Shown: positions 34,365-44,318 of the stretch, one piece after another
Layout: each line of letters begins with the position of its first letter
How positions within the stretch are numbered: position 1 is the stretch's first letter
Assembly: GCF_937425535.1 (NCBI RefSeq)
Contig: NZ_OW485601.1
Coordinates: 5,811,501 to 5,875,500 of the forward strand
Reading direction: 5' to 3'
DNA from: Rhodovastum atsumiense
Lineage (GTDB): Bacteria; Pseudomonadota; Alphaproteobacteria; Acetobacterales; Acetobacteraceae
Length of the DNA: 64,000 nucleotides
Made by a program: the position numbers and the translations under genes
Notes under the pieces: model-generated
The model's input: the letters and a program-made list of their open reading frames with translations, nothing else
Database searches by the model: none
What the model was told of the DNA's origin: nothing

Positions 34365-35882
34365 TTAGCCCAGGCGACCGCCGAACTCCTGGGCGGCGAC
34401 ACGGCGCAGCGTGTCGATGCTGCGGAACAGCCGCACCAGACGCTTGCGCTCCCGCTCGCCAAGGCCGGCCAAGGCCAGGTGATTGCCGATCACACGACCG
34501 GCTTCCAGGTCGGCGAGCTGCTGGCGCGCCCGCATCGCCGTGAGGATGGCGAAATCCTCGGCCAACATGACACCGAAGCCATCGCTGACCCGCCCGGCCG
34601 CGATCAGCGCGCGCAGGCGCTCCAGCGTGCCGGTGGCGTGGATGCCATTGCGCAGCGCCAGCGTGCGGATCAGGCCGACCAGCGGCAGCGTCGCCCGCAG
34701 CTTGAGGTCGATCTCGTGATGGTGCTCGGCCCCGGGCTCGCCGAGCAACTGGCCGAACAGGCCGAGCGGCACGTCATGGCGCACATGCTCCCAGGAAAGC
34801 TGCTTGAGGTAGTTGGGCTGCTCGGCACAGACCTCCAGCACCGCATGGCGCAGCGCCTCGCCCAGCTCCACCGCCCCACCGACCGCGCGGAAATCGAGGA
34901 AGATGTCGGCCCACATCACCGATTGCAGGCTGCGCCGGTGCGCCCAGCCCGCGACCTGGGCCCGCCATTGCGAGATCGACTTCCGCCACACCGGGTTGGT
35001 CGCCATCACATGGCCACGGCAGAGCGGGAAGCCGGCGGCGGCCAGGGCCCGGGTGAAGCGCTCGGAGAACTCGATGAACCAATGGTCGACCAGGCCGTGC
35101 AGCTCGTCGGGATAATCCTCCAGGATCAGGCCATTGTCCTGGTCGGGATGCAGGAAGCTCTCGTGCCGCCCGCCCGAGCCCATCATCAGCACGGTGAAGC
35201 GGACCGGCGGCTCGCCCCAGCCGGCCTCGCCCATGGCCCGGACGATGCCCTCGGACAGCCGCGCCACCAGCGCATCGATCATGCCGCCGATGCCCGCCTG
35301 CACCGCGACCGGGTCCTGGCCGTCGCGCAGCAGCGCCGCCCACAACCCGGCCCGGTCCGCCCAACCGGGCAGGCCGACCCGGTCCACGAAGGCCGCCACC
35401 GGCGCCAGCATCGGCGTGAGCGCCGCCTCGGCGGTCAACAGCCCGTCCGGGCGCCCGTCGGCATCGACCACGCCGAGCGCCCGCCGCCCCTCCCGCCGCA
35501 GCCGCGCCGCCGCCTGGTGCAGCGGCTCGCCGGCGCCGATCAGCGCGGCCGGCCCCTGCATGACCCGCTCGACCGGGGTCGCCGGATCGACGTGGAACAT
35601 CGCCTCGCGCACCAGCGTGTCGGAACAGAGCAGGCCGATGGCACGGCCGTCGGCACCGGCGACCAGACAGGCCGGCGCGTCGGAGCGGCGCAGCACCGCG
35701 ATCGCGCCCCGCAGCGGCGTGCCGGCCGGCACCACCGAGGGATCGGGCATGGCGGCCTCGCCGACGCTGCGGGTCAGCCAGGACAGCAGGGCGCTCGGCG
35801 CGAAGGCCGGAATGACCCCACCCGGCGCGGGCGCCAGGGTGGGGTCCGGTGCCGGGTGGTCGGCGGAGGGCGCCTCGGCCAC
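34365..35882 (-). CDS. DUF294 putative nucleotidyltransferase with CBS pair
   Basis: 505 aa. Residues about 30-165 form two CBS-like repeats (PAGTPLRGAIAVLRRSDAPACLV, EPLHQAAARLRREGRRALGVVD). The DUF294 nucleotidyltransferase domain starts near 225 with the signature MGSGGRHESFLHPDQDNGLI, followed by the DUF294_C substrate-binding domain to the end. The family resembles GlnD-type nucleotidyltransferases and is thought to modify proteins or sense nucleotides. Start is GTG 35882, three bases after the CBS-BON gene, so translation is coupled to it. Confidence 0.85.
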   Translation of the reverse strand: MAEAPSADHPAPDPTLAPAPGGVIPAFAPSALLSWLTRSVGEAAMPDPSVVPAGTPLRGAIAVLRRSDAPACLVAGADGRAIGLLCSDTLVREAMFHVDPATPVERVMQGPAALIGAGEPLHQAAARLRREGRRALGVVDADGRPDGLLTAEAALTPMLAPVAAFVDRVGLPGWADRAGLWAALLRDGQDPVAVQAGIGGMIDALVARLSEGIVRAMGEAGWGEPPVRFTVLMMGSGGRHESFLHPDQDNGLILEDYPDELHGLVDHWFIEFSERFTRALAAAGFPLCRGHVMATNPVWRKSISQWRAQVAGWAHRRSLQSVMWADIFLDFRAVGGAVELGEALRHAVLEVCAEQPNYLKQLSWEHVRHDVPLGLFGQLLGEPGAEHHHEIDLKLRATLPLVGLIRTLALRNGIHATGTLERLRALIAAGRVSDGFGVMLAEDFAILTAMRARQQLADLEAGRVIGNHLALAGLGERERKRLVRLFRSIDTLRRVAAQEFGGRLG

Positions 35883-35885
35883 GCG

Positions 35886-36602
35886 TCAGGCCGCGAAGGA
35901 GCCGGGGAACAGCGGATAGGGTTCTTCCGACAGCACGATCATGTGGTTGCGCACCGACTTCACCCCGGGCACGCCCTGGGCGACCAGTTCGAGCGCGCGC
36001 AGCTCTTCCGGGGTCGCCACCAGACCCCACAGATGCACGACGCCGTCAGTGACCACCACGGTGTTCTCGGCGCGGCGGCTCCAGGTTTCGCGGCCCAGTT
36101 CGGTGAGCAGGGCGGCGCGGATCGAGGCATCATCGGCATGCACCGGGGCGGACGCGTCGGTCTCCTGCGAGGCGAAGGCGCGCAGCAGGTTGGAGCGGCT
36201 GACGATGCCGACCAGCTTGCCATCCTGCAGCACCGGCACCCGCTTGATACGGCGCGCCTCCATCAGGTCGGCGATGTCGCTGATTTCGGTGTCGATGGTC
36301 ACGGAGACAACGTCGCGCGTCATCACGTCGCGGGCGAAGACGCCGTGGGAGCGGACGTAATCCTCGGCCAGGGTGGCGGTGCCGGTGAAGAACTCGCGCC
36401 AGCCGCCGCGCCGCTTCTGGGTGCCGAGTTCCACCCGGCGCATCAGGTCGCCTTCGCTGACCACGCCAACCAGGGCGGCATCCTCGTCGACCACGGGCAC
36501 GCCGGAGATGCCCCGCGCCAGCAGCAGCTTCACCACCTGCAGGACGGGAGTGTCCGGGCCGACGGTCACGACCTCACGGGTCATCACATCGCCTGCTTTC
36601 AT
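35886..36602 (-). CDS. CBS-BON domain protein
   Basis: 238 aa. Two CBS motifs: residues 1-60 (MKAGDVMTREVVTVGPDTPV, RGISGVPVVDEDAALVGVVSEGDLM) and 90-150 (ARDVMTRDVVSVTIDTEIS, RIKRVPVLQDGKLVGIVSRSNLLR); then a BON domain, residues 158-225 (IRAALLTELGRETWSRRAENTVVVTDGVVHLWG, VPGVKSVRNHM). Such proteins bind adenine nucleotides and are often induced by low oxygen. AGGAGG stands seven bases before ATG 36602. An FNR-like box lies 57-70 bp upstream. The DUF294 gene follows in the same operon. Confidence 0.9.
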   Translation of the reverse strand: MKAGDVMTREVVTVGPDTPVLQVVKLLLARGISGVPVVDEDAALVGVVSEGDLMRRVELGTQKRRGGWREFFTGTATLAEDYVRSHGVFARDVMTRDVVSVTIDTEISDIADLMEARRIKRVPVLQDGKLVGIVSRSNLLRAFASQETDASAPVHADDASIRAALLTELGRETWSRRAENTVVVTDGVVHLWGLVATPEELRALELVAQGVPGVKSVRNHMIVLSEEPYPLFPGSFAA

Positions 36603-36658
36603 GGCTGCCTCCTGTCAATATTTGGCACCATAGCACGATGGGCCACCGCGGCACGGCA

Positions 36659-36672
36659 TTGATCTGGATCAG
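36659..36672. promoter_or_regulatory. FNR/FixK-like box between CBS-BON and Usp genes
   Basis: TTGATCTGGATCAG differs by one base from the FNR/FixK consensus TTGAT-N4-ATCAA. Its centre at 36665.5 would place a class II start (-41.5) near 36624, about 22 bp before the CBS-BON ATG, with TATGGT on the minus strand (36633-36628) as a possible -10. The rest of the 318-bp gap (36603-36920) holds no gene; the site is about 250 bp from the Usp start and may or may not serve it. Confidence 0.65.
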
Positions 36673-36920
36673 CCGCCGCGGCAGCTCGCCCCTGTTGTAT
36701 CGCCAATCGGGCGAGGCTGTCGCGCCGGCCCGGCCCGGTTCCACCCGGCCATGATCCGGACGCAGGGCAAGGCGTGCGCCCGATCTTCGCGGCACGCGGG
36801 GGTGGTCTGCCCTGGCCGGAGGAAGCGGCATCCGGGCGCGACAGCCAGGGACTTTCGTGCTTGACTTGGCGCCAGCCCGGGCCGGCACGCCGCGCGGCGC
36901 TGCCGGCGAAGGAGAGGAAG

Positions 36921-37787
36921 ATGTACAAGTACCTCCTGGTCCCCGCCACTGGCTCCGCCACCGACGAGACCGTGTTCGAGACGGCGCTGCTCGCCGCCCG
37001 CCCCTTCTCTGCCCATCTCGAGTTCCTGCACGTGCGGGTCGACGTCACCGAGGTGGTGATTTCGATGTCGACCGGAGGTTTCGGTGGCGGCGTGGCGATG
37101 CGGGGCATGGTCGACAAGCTCGACGCGGAAGCGCGGCAGGTCGAGGCGCGTGCACGCCAGGAGGTCGGTCGGTTCTGCGAACGGCATGGCATCCCCCGTG
37201 GCACCCCGCACCCGGGCGAGGGTCTGTCCGCCGAGTTCACGGTAGAGACCGGCAGCGACGCGCAGTGGATCTCCGAATACGGCCGCTTCGCCGACCTGGT
37301 GGTGGTGGGCCACGCCCAGCCCGGGCGCGAGGTAGCGATGGAGGTGCTGGAAGCAGCGCTGATGGATACCGGGCGGCCGCTGCTGATTGCCCCGCGGAAG
37401 GTGCCGCAAACATTGCCCGGCACCGTGGTCATCGCCTGGAAGGACACGCCCGAGGCCGCTCGCGCGGTGGCCGCCGCGCTGCCGCTGATCGAGCGGGCCG
37501 AGCGCGTGGTGATCGTGACGGTGGTCGAGGGCGACGAGTCGCGCGAGCACAGCTCCGACCGGCTGCTGCGCACGCTGCGCTGGCACAATGCCAATACCTG
37601 CGTCCGCCAACTCGGGCGCGAGGGACGCCGGCCGGTGGAGGTGCTGCTGGCCGAGGCCGGACAATTGCAGGCGAGCCTGATCGTGATGGGGGGCTACAGC
37701 CACAGCCGCCTGCGCGAAGTGGTGTTCGGCGGCTTCACCCGCCACATCCTCTCCGGCATCGACGTGCCGGTGCTGATGGCGCACTGA
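36921..37787 (+). CDS. Universal stress protein, tandem Usp domains
   Basis: 288 aa. Two UspA-like domains: residues 1-150 (MYKYLLVPATGSATDETVFE, FADLVVVGHAQPG) and 155-288 (PGTVVIAWKDTPEAARAVAAALPL, LIVMGGYSHSRLREVVFGGFTRHIL). The second has the GxxG-x9-G-S/T-like ATP-binding loop; the first is less conserved. Start ATG 36921 is preceded by AAGGAGAGGAAG. FtsH follows after 29 bp on the same strand, and CBS-BON lies on the other side of a shared control region, a typical low-oxygen/stress cluster. Confidence 0.88.
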   Translation: MYKYLLVPATGSATDETVFETALLAARPFSAHLEFLHVRVDVTEVVISMSTGGFGGGVAMRGMVDKLDAEARQVEARARQEVGRFCERHGIPRGTPHPGEGLSAEFTVETGSDAQWISEYGRFADLVVVGHAQPGREVAMEVLEAALMDTGRPLLIAPRKVPQTLPGTVVIAWKDTPEAARAVAAALPLIERAERVVIVTVVEGDESREHSSDRLLRTLRWHNANTCVRQLGREGRRPVEVLLAEAGQLQASLIVMGGYSHSRLREVVFGGFTRHILSGIDVPVLMAH

Positions 37788-37816
37788 ACTCCCCCCCACG
37801 GCGCCGGATCGGTCGC

Positions 37817-39667
37817 ATGCAGAAGCTGCCTTTCGTCCAGATGCTGTGGATGGCGGCCATCGTGATGCTGTCGCTCGGCCTGGTCGGTCAGTTCGGGCTG
37901 GGGGCGGTCACCGAGCCGATTCCCTACAGCCGGTTCGAGCAACTGCTCGCAGACGGCAAGGTGGCGAAGGTCACGGTGGCCGGCGACACGATCCGCGGGG
38001 AGCTGCGCGAGAAGCTGCCCAACGGTGCCACCAGCTTCACCACCCAGCGGGTGCCGGTGGACATCGCCGCTGAGCTGTCGAAGCACGGCGTCGAGCAATA
38101 CAACGGGGCGCCCGGCATGGGGCCGGTCGCGACGGCGCTGTCGTGGATCATGCCGCCGCTGCTGTTCGTGGGGGTCTGGCTCGCCGCCTCCCGGTTTCTC
38201 GCGGGCGGGCGCGGCGGCGGCGGCATGCTCGGCGGCGGGCTGCTCTCGGTCGGGCGCAGCCGCGCCAAGCTGATCGCCGAGACCGATGTGAAGACCTCCT
38301 TCGACGATGTCGCCGGCGTCGACGAGGCCAAGGAGGAACTGCGGGAGATCGTCGATTTCCTGCGCCGGCCGGAGGAATTCACCCGCCTCGGCGCGCACAT
38401 GCCGCGCGGCGTGCTGCTGGTCGGGCCGCCGGGCACCGGCAAGACGCTGCTGGCGCGTGCGGTGGCCGGCGAAGCCGGGGTCGCCTTCTTCTCCACCAAC
38501 GGCGCCGAATTCGTCGAGATGTTCGTGGGCGTCGGCGCCGCGCGCGTGCGTGACCTGTTCGAGCAGGCGCGCGAGAGTGCTCCCTGCATCATCTTCATCG
38601 ACGAGCTGGATGCGCTCGGGCGGGCCCGGCATGCCTCGCCGATCACCGGGCAGGACGAGAAGGAGCAGACGCTCAATCAGTTGCTGGCGGAGATGGACGG
38701 GTTCGACCGGGCGGTGGCGATCGTCATCCTGGCGGCGACCAACCGCCCGGAGATCCTCGACCCCGCCTTGCTGCGCGCTGGCCGCTTCGACCGGCAGGTA
38801 CTGGTGGACCGGCCGGAGAAGAAGGGGCGCATCGACATCCTGAAGGTCCACCTCAAGGGCCTGGCCCTGGCGCATGACGTCGACCTTACGGAGCTGGCGG
38901 CGTTGACCCCGGGCTTCACCGGGGCGGACCTGGCCAATCTCGCGAACGAGGCAGCGGTGCATGCCACGCGGCGCGGCGCCGATGCCATCGGCATGGGGGA
39001 TTTCACCGCGGCGGTGGAGCGCATCATCGCCGGGCTGGAAAAGCGCTCGCGCGTGCTGATCCCGCGCGAGCGGCGCACCGTCGCCTTTCACGAGATGGGG
39101 CATGCCCTGGTGGCACTGGCCCTTCCCGGGGCGGATCCGGTGAGCAAGGTCTCGATCATCCCGCGCGGCATCGGCGCGCTCGGCTACACCCTGGCACGCC
39201 CCACCGAGGACCGTTTCCTGATGGGCCGCGCGGAACTGGAGGCGAAGCTTGCGGTGCTGATGGGGGGGCGGGCCGCGGAGATGCTGACCGGGCCGGACAT
39301 CTCGACCGGCGCGGCCGACGACCTCGCCAAGGCGACCGACATCGCCCGTGGCATGGTGCTGCGCTTCGGCATGGACGCGAAGCTGGGCCCGGTTGCCTGG
39401 GACACCGAGGAGGGTCGTTTCCTCGACCAGCCCGGTGCCTTCTGGCGTCCCCGCCGGTTCTCCGAACAGACCGCAAGGGAGATCGACCAGGCGGTGCAGG
39501 CGACCTTGGAGCGCGCGCTCGATCGGGCGCTCGCGGTGTTGCGGCGCAACCGCACGAAGCTGGATGAAGGGGCGGAGAGCCTGCTCGCGCACGAGACGCT
39601 GGGCGCCGAGGAGCTGCCGCAACCGGTGCCCGAAGGTGGCGGCGAGGTCCGCCTCGCGGAAGGATAA
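37817..39667 (+). CDS. ftsH: FtsH-family AAA membrane metalloprotease, paralogue 1
   Basis: 616 aa. Membrane helices at about residues 8-28 and 108-130 flank a periplasmic domain; AAA Walker A GPPGTGKT at 203-210, Walker [11 protein letters not shown] at 258-267, and the zinc motif HEMGH at 425-429 with GAADDL further on. FtsH degrades membrane and short-lived proteins using ATP. The motif is HEMGH where the housekeeping enzyme usually has HEAGH. The C-terminus (about residues 520-616) differs from the second copy at 61972. It lies 29 bp after the Usp gene and may be co-expressed with it under stress. Confidence 0.92.
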   Translation: MQKLPFVQMLWMAAIVMLSLGLVGQFGLGAVTEPIPYSRFEQLLADGKVAKVTVAGDTIRGELREKLPNGATSFTTQRVPVDIAAELSKHGVEQYNGAPGMGPVATALSWIMPPLLFVGVWLAASRFLAGGRGGGGMLGGGLLSVGRSRAKLIAETDVKTSFDDVAGVDEAKEELREIVDFLRRPEEFTRLGAHMPRGVLLVGPPGTGKTLLARAVAGEAGVAFFSTNGAEFVEMFVGVGAARVRDLFEQARESAPCIIFIDELDALGRARHASPITGQDEKEQTLNQLLAEMDGFDRAVAIVILAATNRPEILDPALLRAGRFDRQVLVDRPEKKGRIDILKVHLKGLALAHDVDLTELAALTPGFTGADLANLANEAAVHATRRGADAIGMGDFTAAVERIIAGLEKRSRVLIPRERRTVAFHEMGHALVALALPGADPVSKVSIIPRGIGALGYTLARPTEDRFLMGRAELEAKLAVLMGGRAAEMLTGPDISTGAADDLAKATDIARGMVLRFGMDAKLGPVAWDTEEGRFLDQPGAFWRPRRFSEQTAREIDQAVQATLERALDRALAVLRRNRTKLDEGAESLLAHETLGAEELPQPVPEGGGEVRLAEG

Positions 39668-39679
39668 GCCGCGCAGTGG

Positions 39680-39763
39680 TAGGGCGGACGCAGTCCGCCA
39701 ACGCGGGTCGGCCAGCTCGCGGTGCCTTGCAATGGCGGATTGCGCTTCGCTGATCCGCCCTAC
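39680..39763. repeat. GGCGGAT-type inverted repeat pair
   Basis: A short palindrome AGGGCGGACGCAGTCCGCC (39681-39699) and a longer one at 39731-39763 with arms GGCGGAT / ATCCGCC around TGCGCTTCGCTG. The same unit occurs inverted at 55391-55421 and direct at 55557-55587. Probably a terminator-like interspersed element. Confidence 0.65.
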
Positions 39764-39771
39764 TCCTGCTG

Positions 39772-39870
39772 TGCCGCGCAGCGCGAATGGGTTCCAGGGG
39801 CCTTGTGGCCGTCGCGCGCAAGCGTGCCTGCGCACGACGCCGGGTCCGGGGCAGCGCCCTGGCCTTGCTT
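39772..39870. repeat. Composite hairpin repeat, copy D (diverged)
   Basis: Starts with the shared tag TGCCGCGCAGCG (39772-39783), then GCGAATGGGTTCCAGGGGCC, and ends GGGTCCGGGGCAGCGCCCTGG. The order of elements is that of copy A at 9349-9414 with more mutations. It lies between ftsH and the convergent hybrid kinase gene. Confidence 0.6.
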
Positions 39871-39875
39871 TTCTT

Positions 39876-42800
39876 TCAGTTCAAAGCTGTCAATTCCGCC
39901 ACCACGCTGGTCAGTTCGTGGGCGCGGCAGGGTTTGCGCAGCAGGCGGAAATGGCGTGTGGCAGTACCGCCGAGTTCGGCATCCGCGCCGTCCCCGGCGT
40001 AGCCGGTCAGCAGCACGCAGGGCAGTTCGGGGCGTGCTTCCCGGGCCGCGCGGATCAAGGCGAGTCCGTCCATCTCCGGCATGGCCAGGTCGGTCACCAT
40101 GACCTCGACCGGCATGCGCGCGAGCAATTCCAGGGCGGCCTTGGCGCCGGGCGCGACCTGCACGGCGAAGCCGGCGTCTTCCAGCGCGTCGGTGACGGTC
40201 ATGCGCACCAGTTCGTCGTCATCGACCACCAGCACCCGGCGTGGTGCCGCGTCGTCCGAGGCGGTGGCGGGGCCGGGCCGTGCGGTCGTGCCGGCATCGG
40301 TGGCAGCGAGGGCCTGTGGCAGCCACAGCGTGACGGAGGTGCCGCGCCCCGGGGTGCTGTCGATCGCCATGCGCCCGCCCGATTGTTCGGCGAAGCCGCG
40401 GGCCATGGCCAGGCCAAGTCCGGTGCCCTGCCCGCGCGGCTTGGTGCTGAAGAACGGTTCCTCGGCATGGGCGAGCGTCCTGGCGTCCATGCCGGTGCCG
40501 GTATCGGTGACGCAGAGGCGGATTTCCGGCGGCGAGGCGGCGCCGGGATCGGTGGCCGCGGCGAAACGGATGATGCCGCCGTCCGGCATGGCGTCGCGGG
40601 CATTGGCCACGAGGTTGACCAGCACGGTCTCAAGCTGCCCCGGATCGGCCAGCACCGGCGGCAGTCCCGGTTCCACCACGACGTCGATCCGGAAGCCCGG
40701 CCCGAGCCGGTGCACCAGCATCGCGCGCAGTTCCTCGAACAGGGCGGCGACATCCACCGGGGCGGCCTGCAGTTCGTCGCTGCGGGCGAAGGCGAGCAGG
40801 CGTCGGGCGATCGCCCCGGCACGGGTGGCGGAGCGTTGCACCAGTTCCACCTGCTGGCGCACCATGGCAGCGTCGCCGGGATGGCGGGCGATGGTGTCGG
40901 CGGCGCCGGCGATCGCCTGCAGCACGTTGTTGAAATCATGGGCAATGCCCCCGGCGAGCTGGCCGAGCGCCGACAGCCGTTCGGTGTGGGCGAGCCGGGC
41001 CTGCACGTTGCGCCATTCGGTGATGTCGCGGCCCTCGGCGATCAGGGTCAGGACCTGCCCCGTCTGCGGGTCGTGCAGCGGCTTGAGCGAGAAATCCACG
41101 TCGAGCATGCCGCCGTCACCGCCGCGCAGTTCCACCTCGTGGTGCACGAGCGTGCCGGAGGCCGCGGCGGCAATCGCCTCGCGCAACCAGGGCCGGGTGG
41201 AGTCGGGCCACCAGGGGGTTTCCCAGAACGGACGGCCGATCACATCCCCGATCCGCAATCCGCCCGCTTCCAGCGCTGCCCGGTTCGCTTCCAGCACGCG
41301 GCCGTCGGGGGAAAGCAGCAGGGTGAACTGGAACTGGGCGTCGAAGATGGCACGGAAACGGGCCTCGGTCTGGCCCAGGGCGACGGCGCTGGCGTGCACT
41401 TTCCGCGCCAGCGCCTCGCGCGCGGCGACCGCGTCGGTGACATCGGTGGCAATGCCGATCCAGCTTGTGACCACGCCGTCGGGGTCGCGATGCGGCACGC
41501 CGCGCACGCTGAACCAGCGCCAGCATCCGTCGGCACGGCGCAGGCGATATTCCAGCCGGTAGGGACGCTGGGCGCGGATCGCGGCGGCACGGGCGACGAT
41601 GACGCGCGGATGATCGTCCGGGTGCATCGTCTGCAGCCAGGCCTCGCCCTGCAGCGCGGCAGGCACCAGGCCGGTCAGCTCGGCGAGGTAGCGGCTGGTG
41701 AAGACGGTGCGGCCGGTCGCGTCGCTGATGAAGACGATGCCCGGCACCGTGTCGGCCAGCGTGCGGAACTGCGCCTCGCTGGCGCGCAACGCCTGTTCGG
41801 CGTGTTTGCGATCGGTGATTTCCTCGGCGGTGACGCTGTAGCCGGCGACCGTGCCGGTGGCGTCGTGATGGGGAAACCAGTTCACCAGCCAGGTGCGGAC
41901 GACGCCGGGCTGGGCCGGGGTTTCGCCGTTGATCTCCAGGCTGCGGGCCGGCTCCCCGGTGTCGGTGACGCGGGTGAGCAGGGCCTCGATGGCAGGGGCG
42001 AGGTCGGGAACGATCTCATCGATGTGCCGGCCAAGATGGGCGGATTCCGGCACGCCGTTGATCTCGGCCATGCGCGCGTTGATGCGCTGGTAGCGCAGGC
42101 CGACATCGAGCACGCACAGCCCGACCGGCGCGGCGGCGTAGGTCGCCTCCAGCTCCTCCAGCCGCTCGCGCGCCAGGTCCTCGGCACGGTGACGGGCGGT
42201 GACGTCGAAGCAGGCGGCGACGAGGCGGTGGCCCTTGCCGGGCGGCGGCGGCTCGGCCTCGCCGTGGATGGCCATCCAGAGGATGCCGCCATCGACCGCG
42301 AGCAGGCGGATCTCGGTATCGATCGATCCACCGCTGAGGGCCAGGCGGCCGAGCGTGGCCGCCAGGGGGGAGCGGTCGGCGGGATGCACGCGGCGCAGCA
42401 GGGTCGCCAGGTCGCGCCGGTCGCCGGAACGCAATCCCCACAGCTCGGCGAACTTGCCCGAAACCGCCGCCTCCGCCAGCGGATCGCCGAGATCGAGTTC
42501 GATGGCGGCGAGCCGGGCGGCGCGTTCCAGGCGGCGCAACCGCCTTTCGCTCTGGCGCAGGGCTTCCAGCTCTTCCTGCTCGGAGGTGACGTCGCGGCCG
42601 ATCCCGACCATGCGGACCGGGCGCCCCGCCTCGTCGCGCACCACCACGCCGCGGCTCGCGGTCCAGCGCATCGTGCCGTCCGGGCGGCGCAGGCGGAACC
42701 GGATGTCGTAGGAGGCGCGGCCGGCGATCGCCTGGTCCATCGCCGCCTGCACCCGGTCGCGGTCATGCGGGTGAACCTGGGCGAGAAAGCCCTGGATGCT

Positions 42801-43004
42801 GTCGCGGAAACCGCCTTCCGGCAGGGCGAGCGCACTGGCGAGTGCATCGGACCAGATGATGCTGCCGCTGTCGATGTCCCAGTCCAACACGGACAGCTCG
42901 CCCCCCTCCAGGGCGAGGCGCATGCGTTCTTCCTTGGCAACGAGGATTGCGAGAGTAATATTGGCCTCGTCGCGCGTGGCGTTCGGCGGACAGACCCGGG
43001 ACAT
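39876..43004 (-). CDS. Multi-PAS hybrid sensor histidine kinase with receiver
   Basis: 1042 aa, soluble. About five PAS/PAC units cover residues 25-670 (for example VLDWDIDSGSIIWSDALA, FRLRRPDGTMRWTASRGVV, PVGLCVLDVGLRYQRINARM, YRLRRADGCWRWFSVRGVPH). The HisKA phospho-acceptor is in LGQLAGGIAHDFNNVLQAIAG, followed by HATPase motifs NLVANARDAMPDG and GTGLGLAMARGF. A C-terminal receiver (from about 925: RVLVVDDDELVRMTV, phospho-Asp in VMVTDLAMPEMDG, Lys in LLRKPC) completes the hybrid. It needs an external output protein; none is adjacent. Input unknown, possibly redox or small molecules by PAS chemistry. Confidence 0.9.
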   Translation of the reverse strand: MSRVCPPNATRDEANITLAILVAKEERMRLALEGGELSVLDWDIDSGSIIWSDALASALALPEGGFRDSIQGFLAQVHPHDRDRVQAAMDQAIAGRASYDIRFRLRRPDGTMRWTASRGVVVRDEAGRPVRMVGIGRDVTSEQEELEALRQSERRLRRLERAARLAAIELDLGDPLAEAAVSGKFAELWGLRSGDRRDLATLLRRVHPADRSPLAATLGRLALSGGSIDTEIRLLAVDGGILWMAIHGEAEPPPPGKGHRLVAACFDVTARHRAEDLARERLEELEATYAAAPVGLCVLDVGLRYQRINARMAEINGVPESAHLGRHIDEIVPDLAPAIEALLTRVTDTGEPARSLEINGETPAQPGVVRTWLVNWFPHHDATGTVAGYSVTAEEITDRKHAEQALRASEAQFRTLADTVPGIVFISDATGRTVFTSRYLAELTGLVPAALQGEAWLQTMHPDDHPRVIVARAAAIRAQRPYRLEYRLRRADGCWRWFSVRGVPHRDPDGVVTSWIGIATDVTDAVAAREALARKVHASAVALGQTEARFRAIFDAQFQFTLLLSPDGRVLEANRAALEAGGLRIGDVIGRPFWETPWWPDSTRPWLREAIAAAASGTLVHHEVELRGGDGGMLDVDFSLKPLHDPQTGQVLTLIAEGRDITEWRNVQARLAHTERLSALGQLAGGIAHDFNNVLQAIAGAADTIARHPGDAAMVRQQVELVQRSATRAGAIARRLLAFARSDELQAAPVDVAALFEELRAMLVHRLGPGFRIDVVVEPGLPPVLADPGQLETVLVNLVANARDAMPDGGIIRFAAATDPGAASPPEIRLCVTDTGTGMDARTLAHAEEPFFSTKPRGQGTGLGLAMARGFAEQSGGRMAIDSTPGRGTSVTLWLPQALAATDAGTTARPGPATASDDAAPRRVLVVDDDELVRMTVTDALEDAGFAVQVAPGAKAALELLARMPVEVMVTDLAMPEMDGLALIRAAREARPELPCVLLTGYAGDGADAELGGTATRHFRLLRKPCRAHELTSVVAELTALN

Positions 43005-43185
43005 CGGTTTCGCTCAATTCAATATTGCACGCTATTCGAGCGGACCAGCCAATGTTAGTCACGAGATCGTGCGAAAGACCTTAGTCCAGAACCAAAAACC
43101 ACCACCTGGAACGGCGCGCGCGACTTTCTGTTGTATCTCTGATCTAGGCACTTCTTGCCGGTTGCAGCGCCGGGGAAGCGGCAAT

Positions 43186-43238
43186 CCCCGGTCCATCCCT
43201 GCCGCCCGTGCCACGGGCGGGATGGGCATGGACCGGGG
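43186..43238 (-). terminator. Long hairpin terminator after purU
   Basis: Outer arms CCCCGGTCCAT (43186-43196) and ATGGACCGGGG (43228-43238) are perfect; inner arms CCGCCCGTG (43202-43210) and CACGGGCGG (43212-43220) stack inside. It starts 20 bp past the purU stop on the minus strand. The remaining gap to the kinase gene (43005-43185) shows no gene. Confidence 0.65.
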
Positions 43239-43257
43239 AAAAGCGGGCGATGTCGCT

Positions 43258-44118
43258 CTATTCGGCGAACACCACCGTGCGACGGCCGTTCAGCAGCACC
43301 CGGTCTTCCAGGTGATGCCGCAGGGCACGCGCGAGCACCCGCCGCTCGATGTCGCGGCCCTTGCGCACCAGGTCATCAGGCGTGTCGCGATGGCTGATGC
43401 GTTCGACGTCCTGCTCGATGATCGGCCCCTCGTCGAGGTCGGAGGTGACGTAATGCGCGGTCGCGCCGATCAGCTTCACGCCGCGCTCATGCGCCTGATG
43501 GTAGGCACGCGCGCCCTTGAAGCCCGGCAGAAACGAATGGTGGATGTTGATGCAGCGGCCCGAGAGCTTGGCGGACAGCCCGTCCGACAGGATCTGCATG
43601 TAGCGCGCCAGCACCACCAGATCGATCTTCTGCTCGCGGATCAGGCTCCAGAGCTGGGTTTCCTGCTCCATCTTGGTCATCCGCGTGACCGGCAGGTAAT
43701 GGAACGGCACGCCATCGAAATCGAGATGCTCGTAGCTCTCGCGCGGATGGTTCGAAACGATGCCGGCCATTTCCATCGGCAGCTCGCCGATGCGCCAGCG
43801 ATACAGCAGGTCGGCGAGGCAATGGTCGAACTTCGAGACCAGCACCATGACGCGCTTCCTGCGCGACACCGGCTGCAGCGCCCAGTTCATGTCGTACTCG
43901 CCGGCGATGCGGCCGAAACCTTCCAGCAGGTTGTCGAATACCGCCTTCTCGATGCCGTTGAAGCACACGCGCATGAAGAAGCGGCCGCCGACCGTATCGT
44001 CGAATTGCTGTGCGTCGAGGATGTTGCAGTGATGCTCGAAAAGGTAAGTTGAAACTCCGGCCACGATTCCAGGGCGGTTCGGGCAGGACAGTGTCAGGAC
44101 GTACTGAGCGTCGGGCAT
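43258..44118 (-). CDS. purU: Formyltetrahydrofolate deformylase
   Basis: 286 aa, standard length. N-terminal ACT domain ([34 protein letters not shown]) and a formyltransferase-like hydrolase domain with [39 protein letters not shown] and [16 protein letters not shown], giving the catalytic Asn-His-Asp triad. It releases formate from 10-formyl-THF, balancing one-carbon pools and supplying formate for PurT. ATG 44118 follows GGAAAGGCGCGTC. It is divergent from the ttr-type operon with 200 bp between. Confidence 0.95.
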   Translation of the reverse strand: MPDAQYVLTLSCPNRPGIVAGVSTYLFEHHCNILDAQQFDDTVGGRFFMRVCFNGIEKAVFDNLLEGFGRIAGEYDMNWALQPVSRRKRVMVLVSKFDHCLADLLYRWRIGELPMEMAGIVSNHPRESYEHLDFDGVPFHYLPVTRMTKMEQETQLWSLIREQKIDLVVLARYMQILSDGLSAKLSGRCINIHHSFLPGFKGARAYHQAHERGVKLIGATAHYVTSDLDEGPIIEQDVERISHRDTPDDLVRKGRDIERRVLARALRHHLEDRVLLNGRRTVVFAE

Positions 44119-44270
44119 GACGCGCCTTTCGGTGGACGGAGTGAAAAACGACGGGCCGGCGACAGCACCGGCCATGATCTTGCGCGGGCGACTTGTAACC
44201 TTGCGTCGCACAAACCGCCACCTGGGCCGCGCCGGCCCGGTCACGGGGCCGAATGTTGCTGCTTTCTCAT

Positions 44271-44284
44271 TTGACATGAGTCAA
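44271..44284 (+). promoter_or_regulatory. FNR/FixK-like palindrome upstream of ttrB
   Basis: TTGACATGAGTCAA is a perfect inverted repeat (TTGAC-N4-GTCAA), a common variant of the FNR/FixK/Dnr site. Its centre at 44277.5 is exactly 41.5 bp before the A of the ttrB ATG, so a class II start would coincide with that ATG or the true start codon lies further in. Anaerobic activation of the operon is the natural reading. Confidence 0.7.
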
Positions 44285-44318
44285 CGCCGCTGCGCCGGGA
44301 CCGGGGCAGCTTGCGGCC

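Noticed and set aside
41510-43062. Large plus-strand frames opposite the hybrid histidine kinase
   Set aside because: They mirror the PAS and kinase codons of the minus-strand gene and have no ribosome site or domain.
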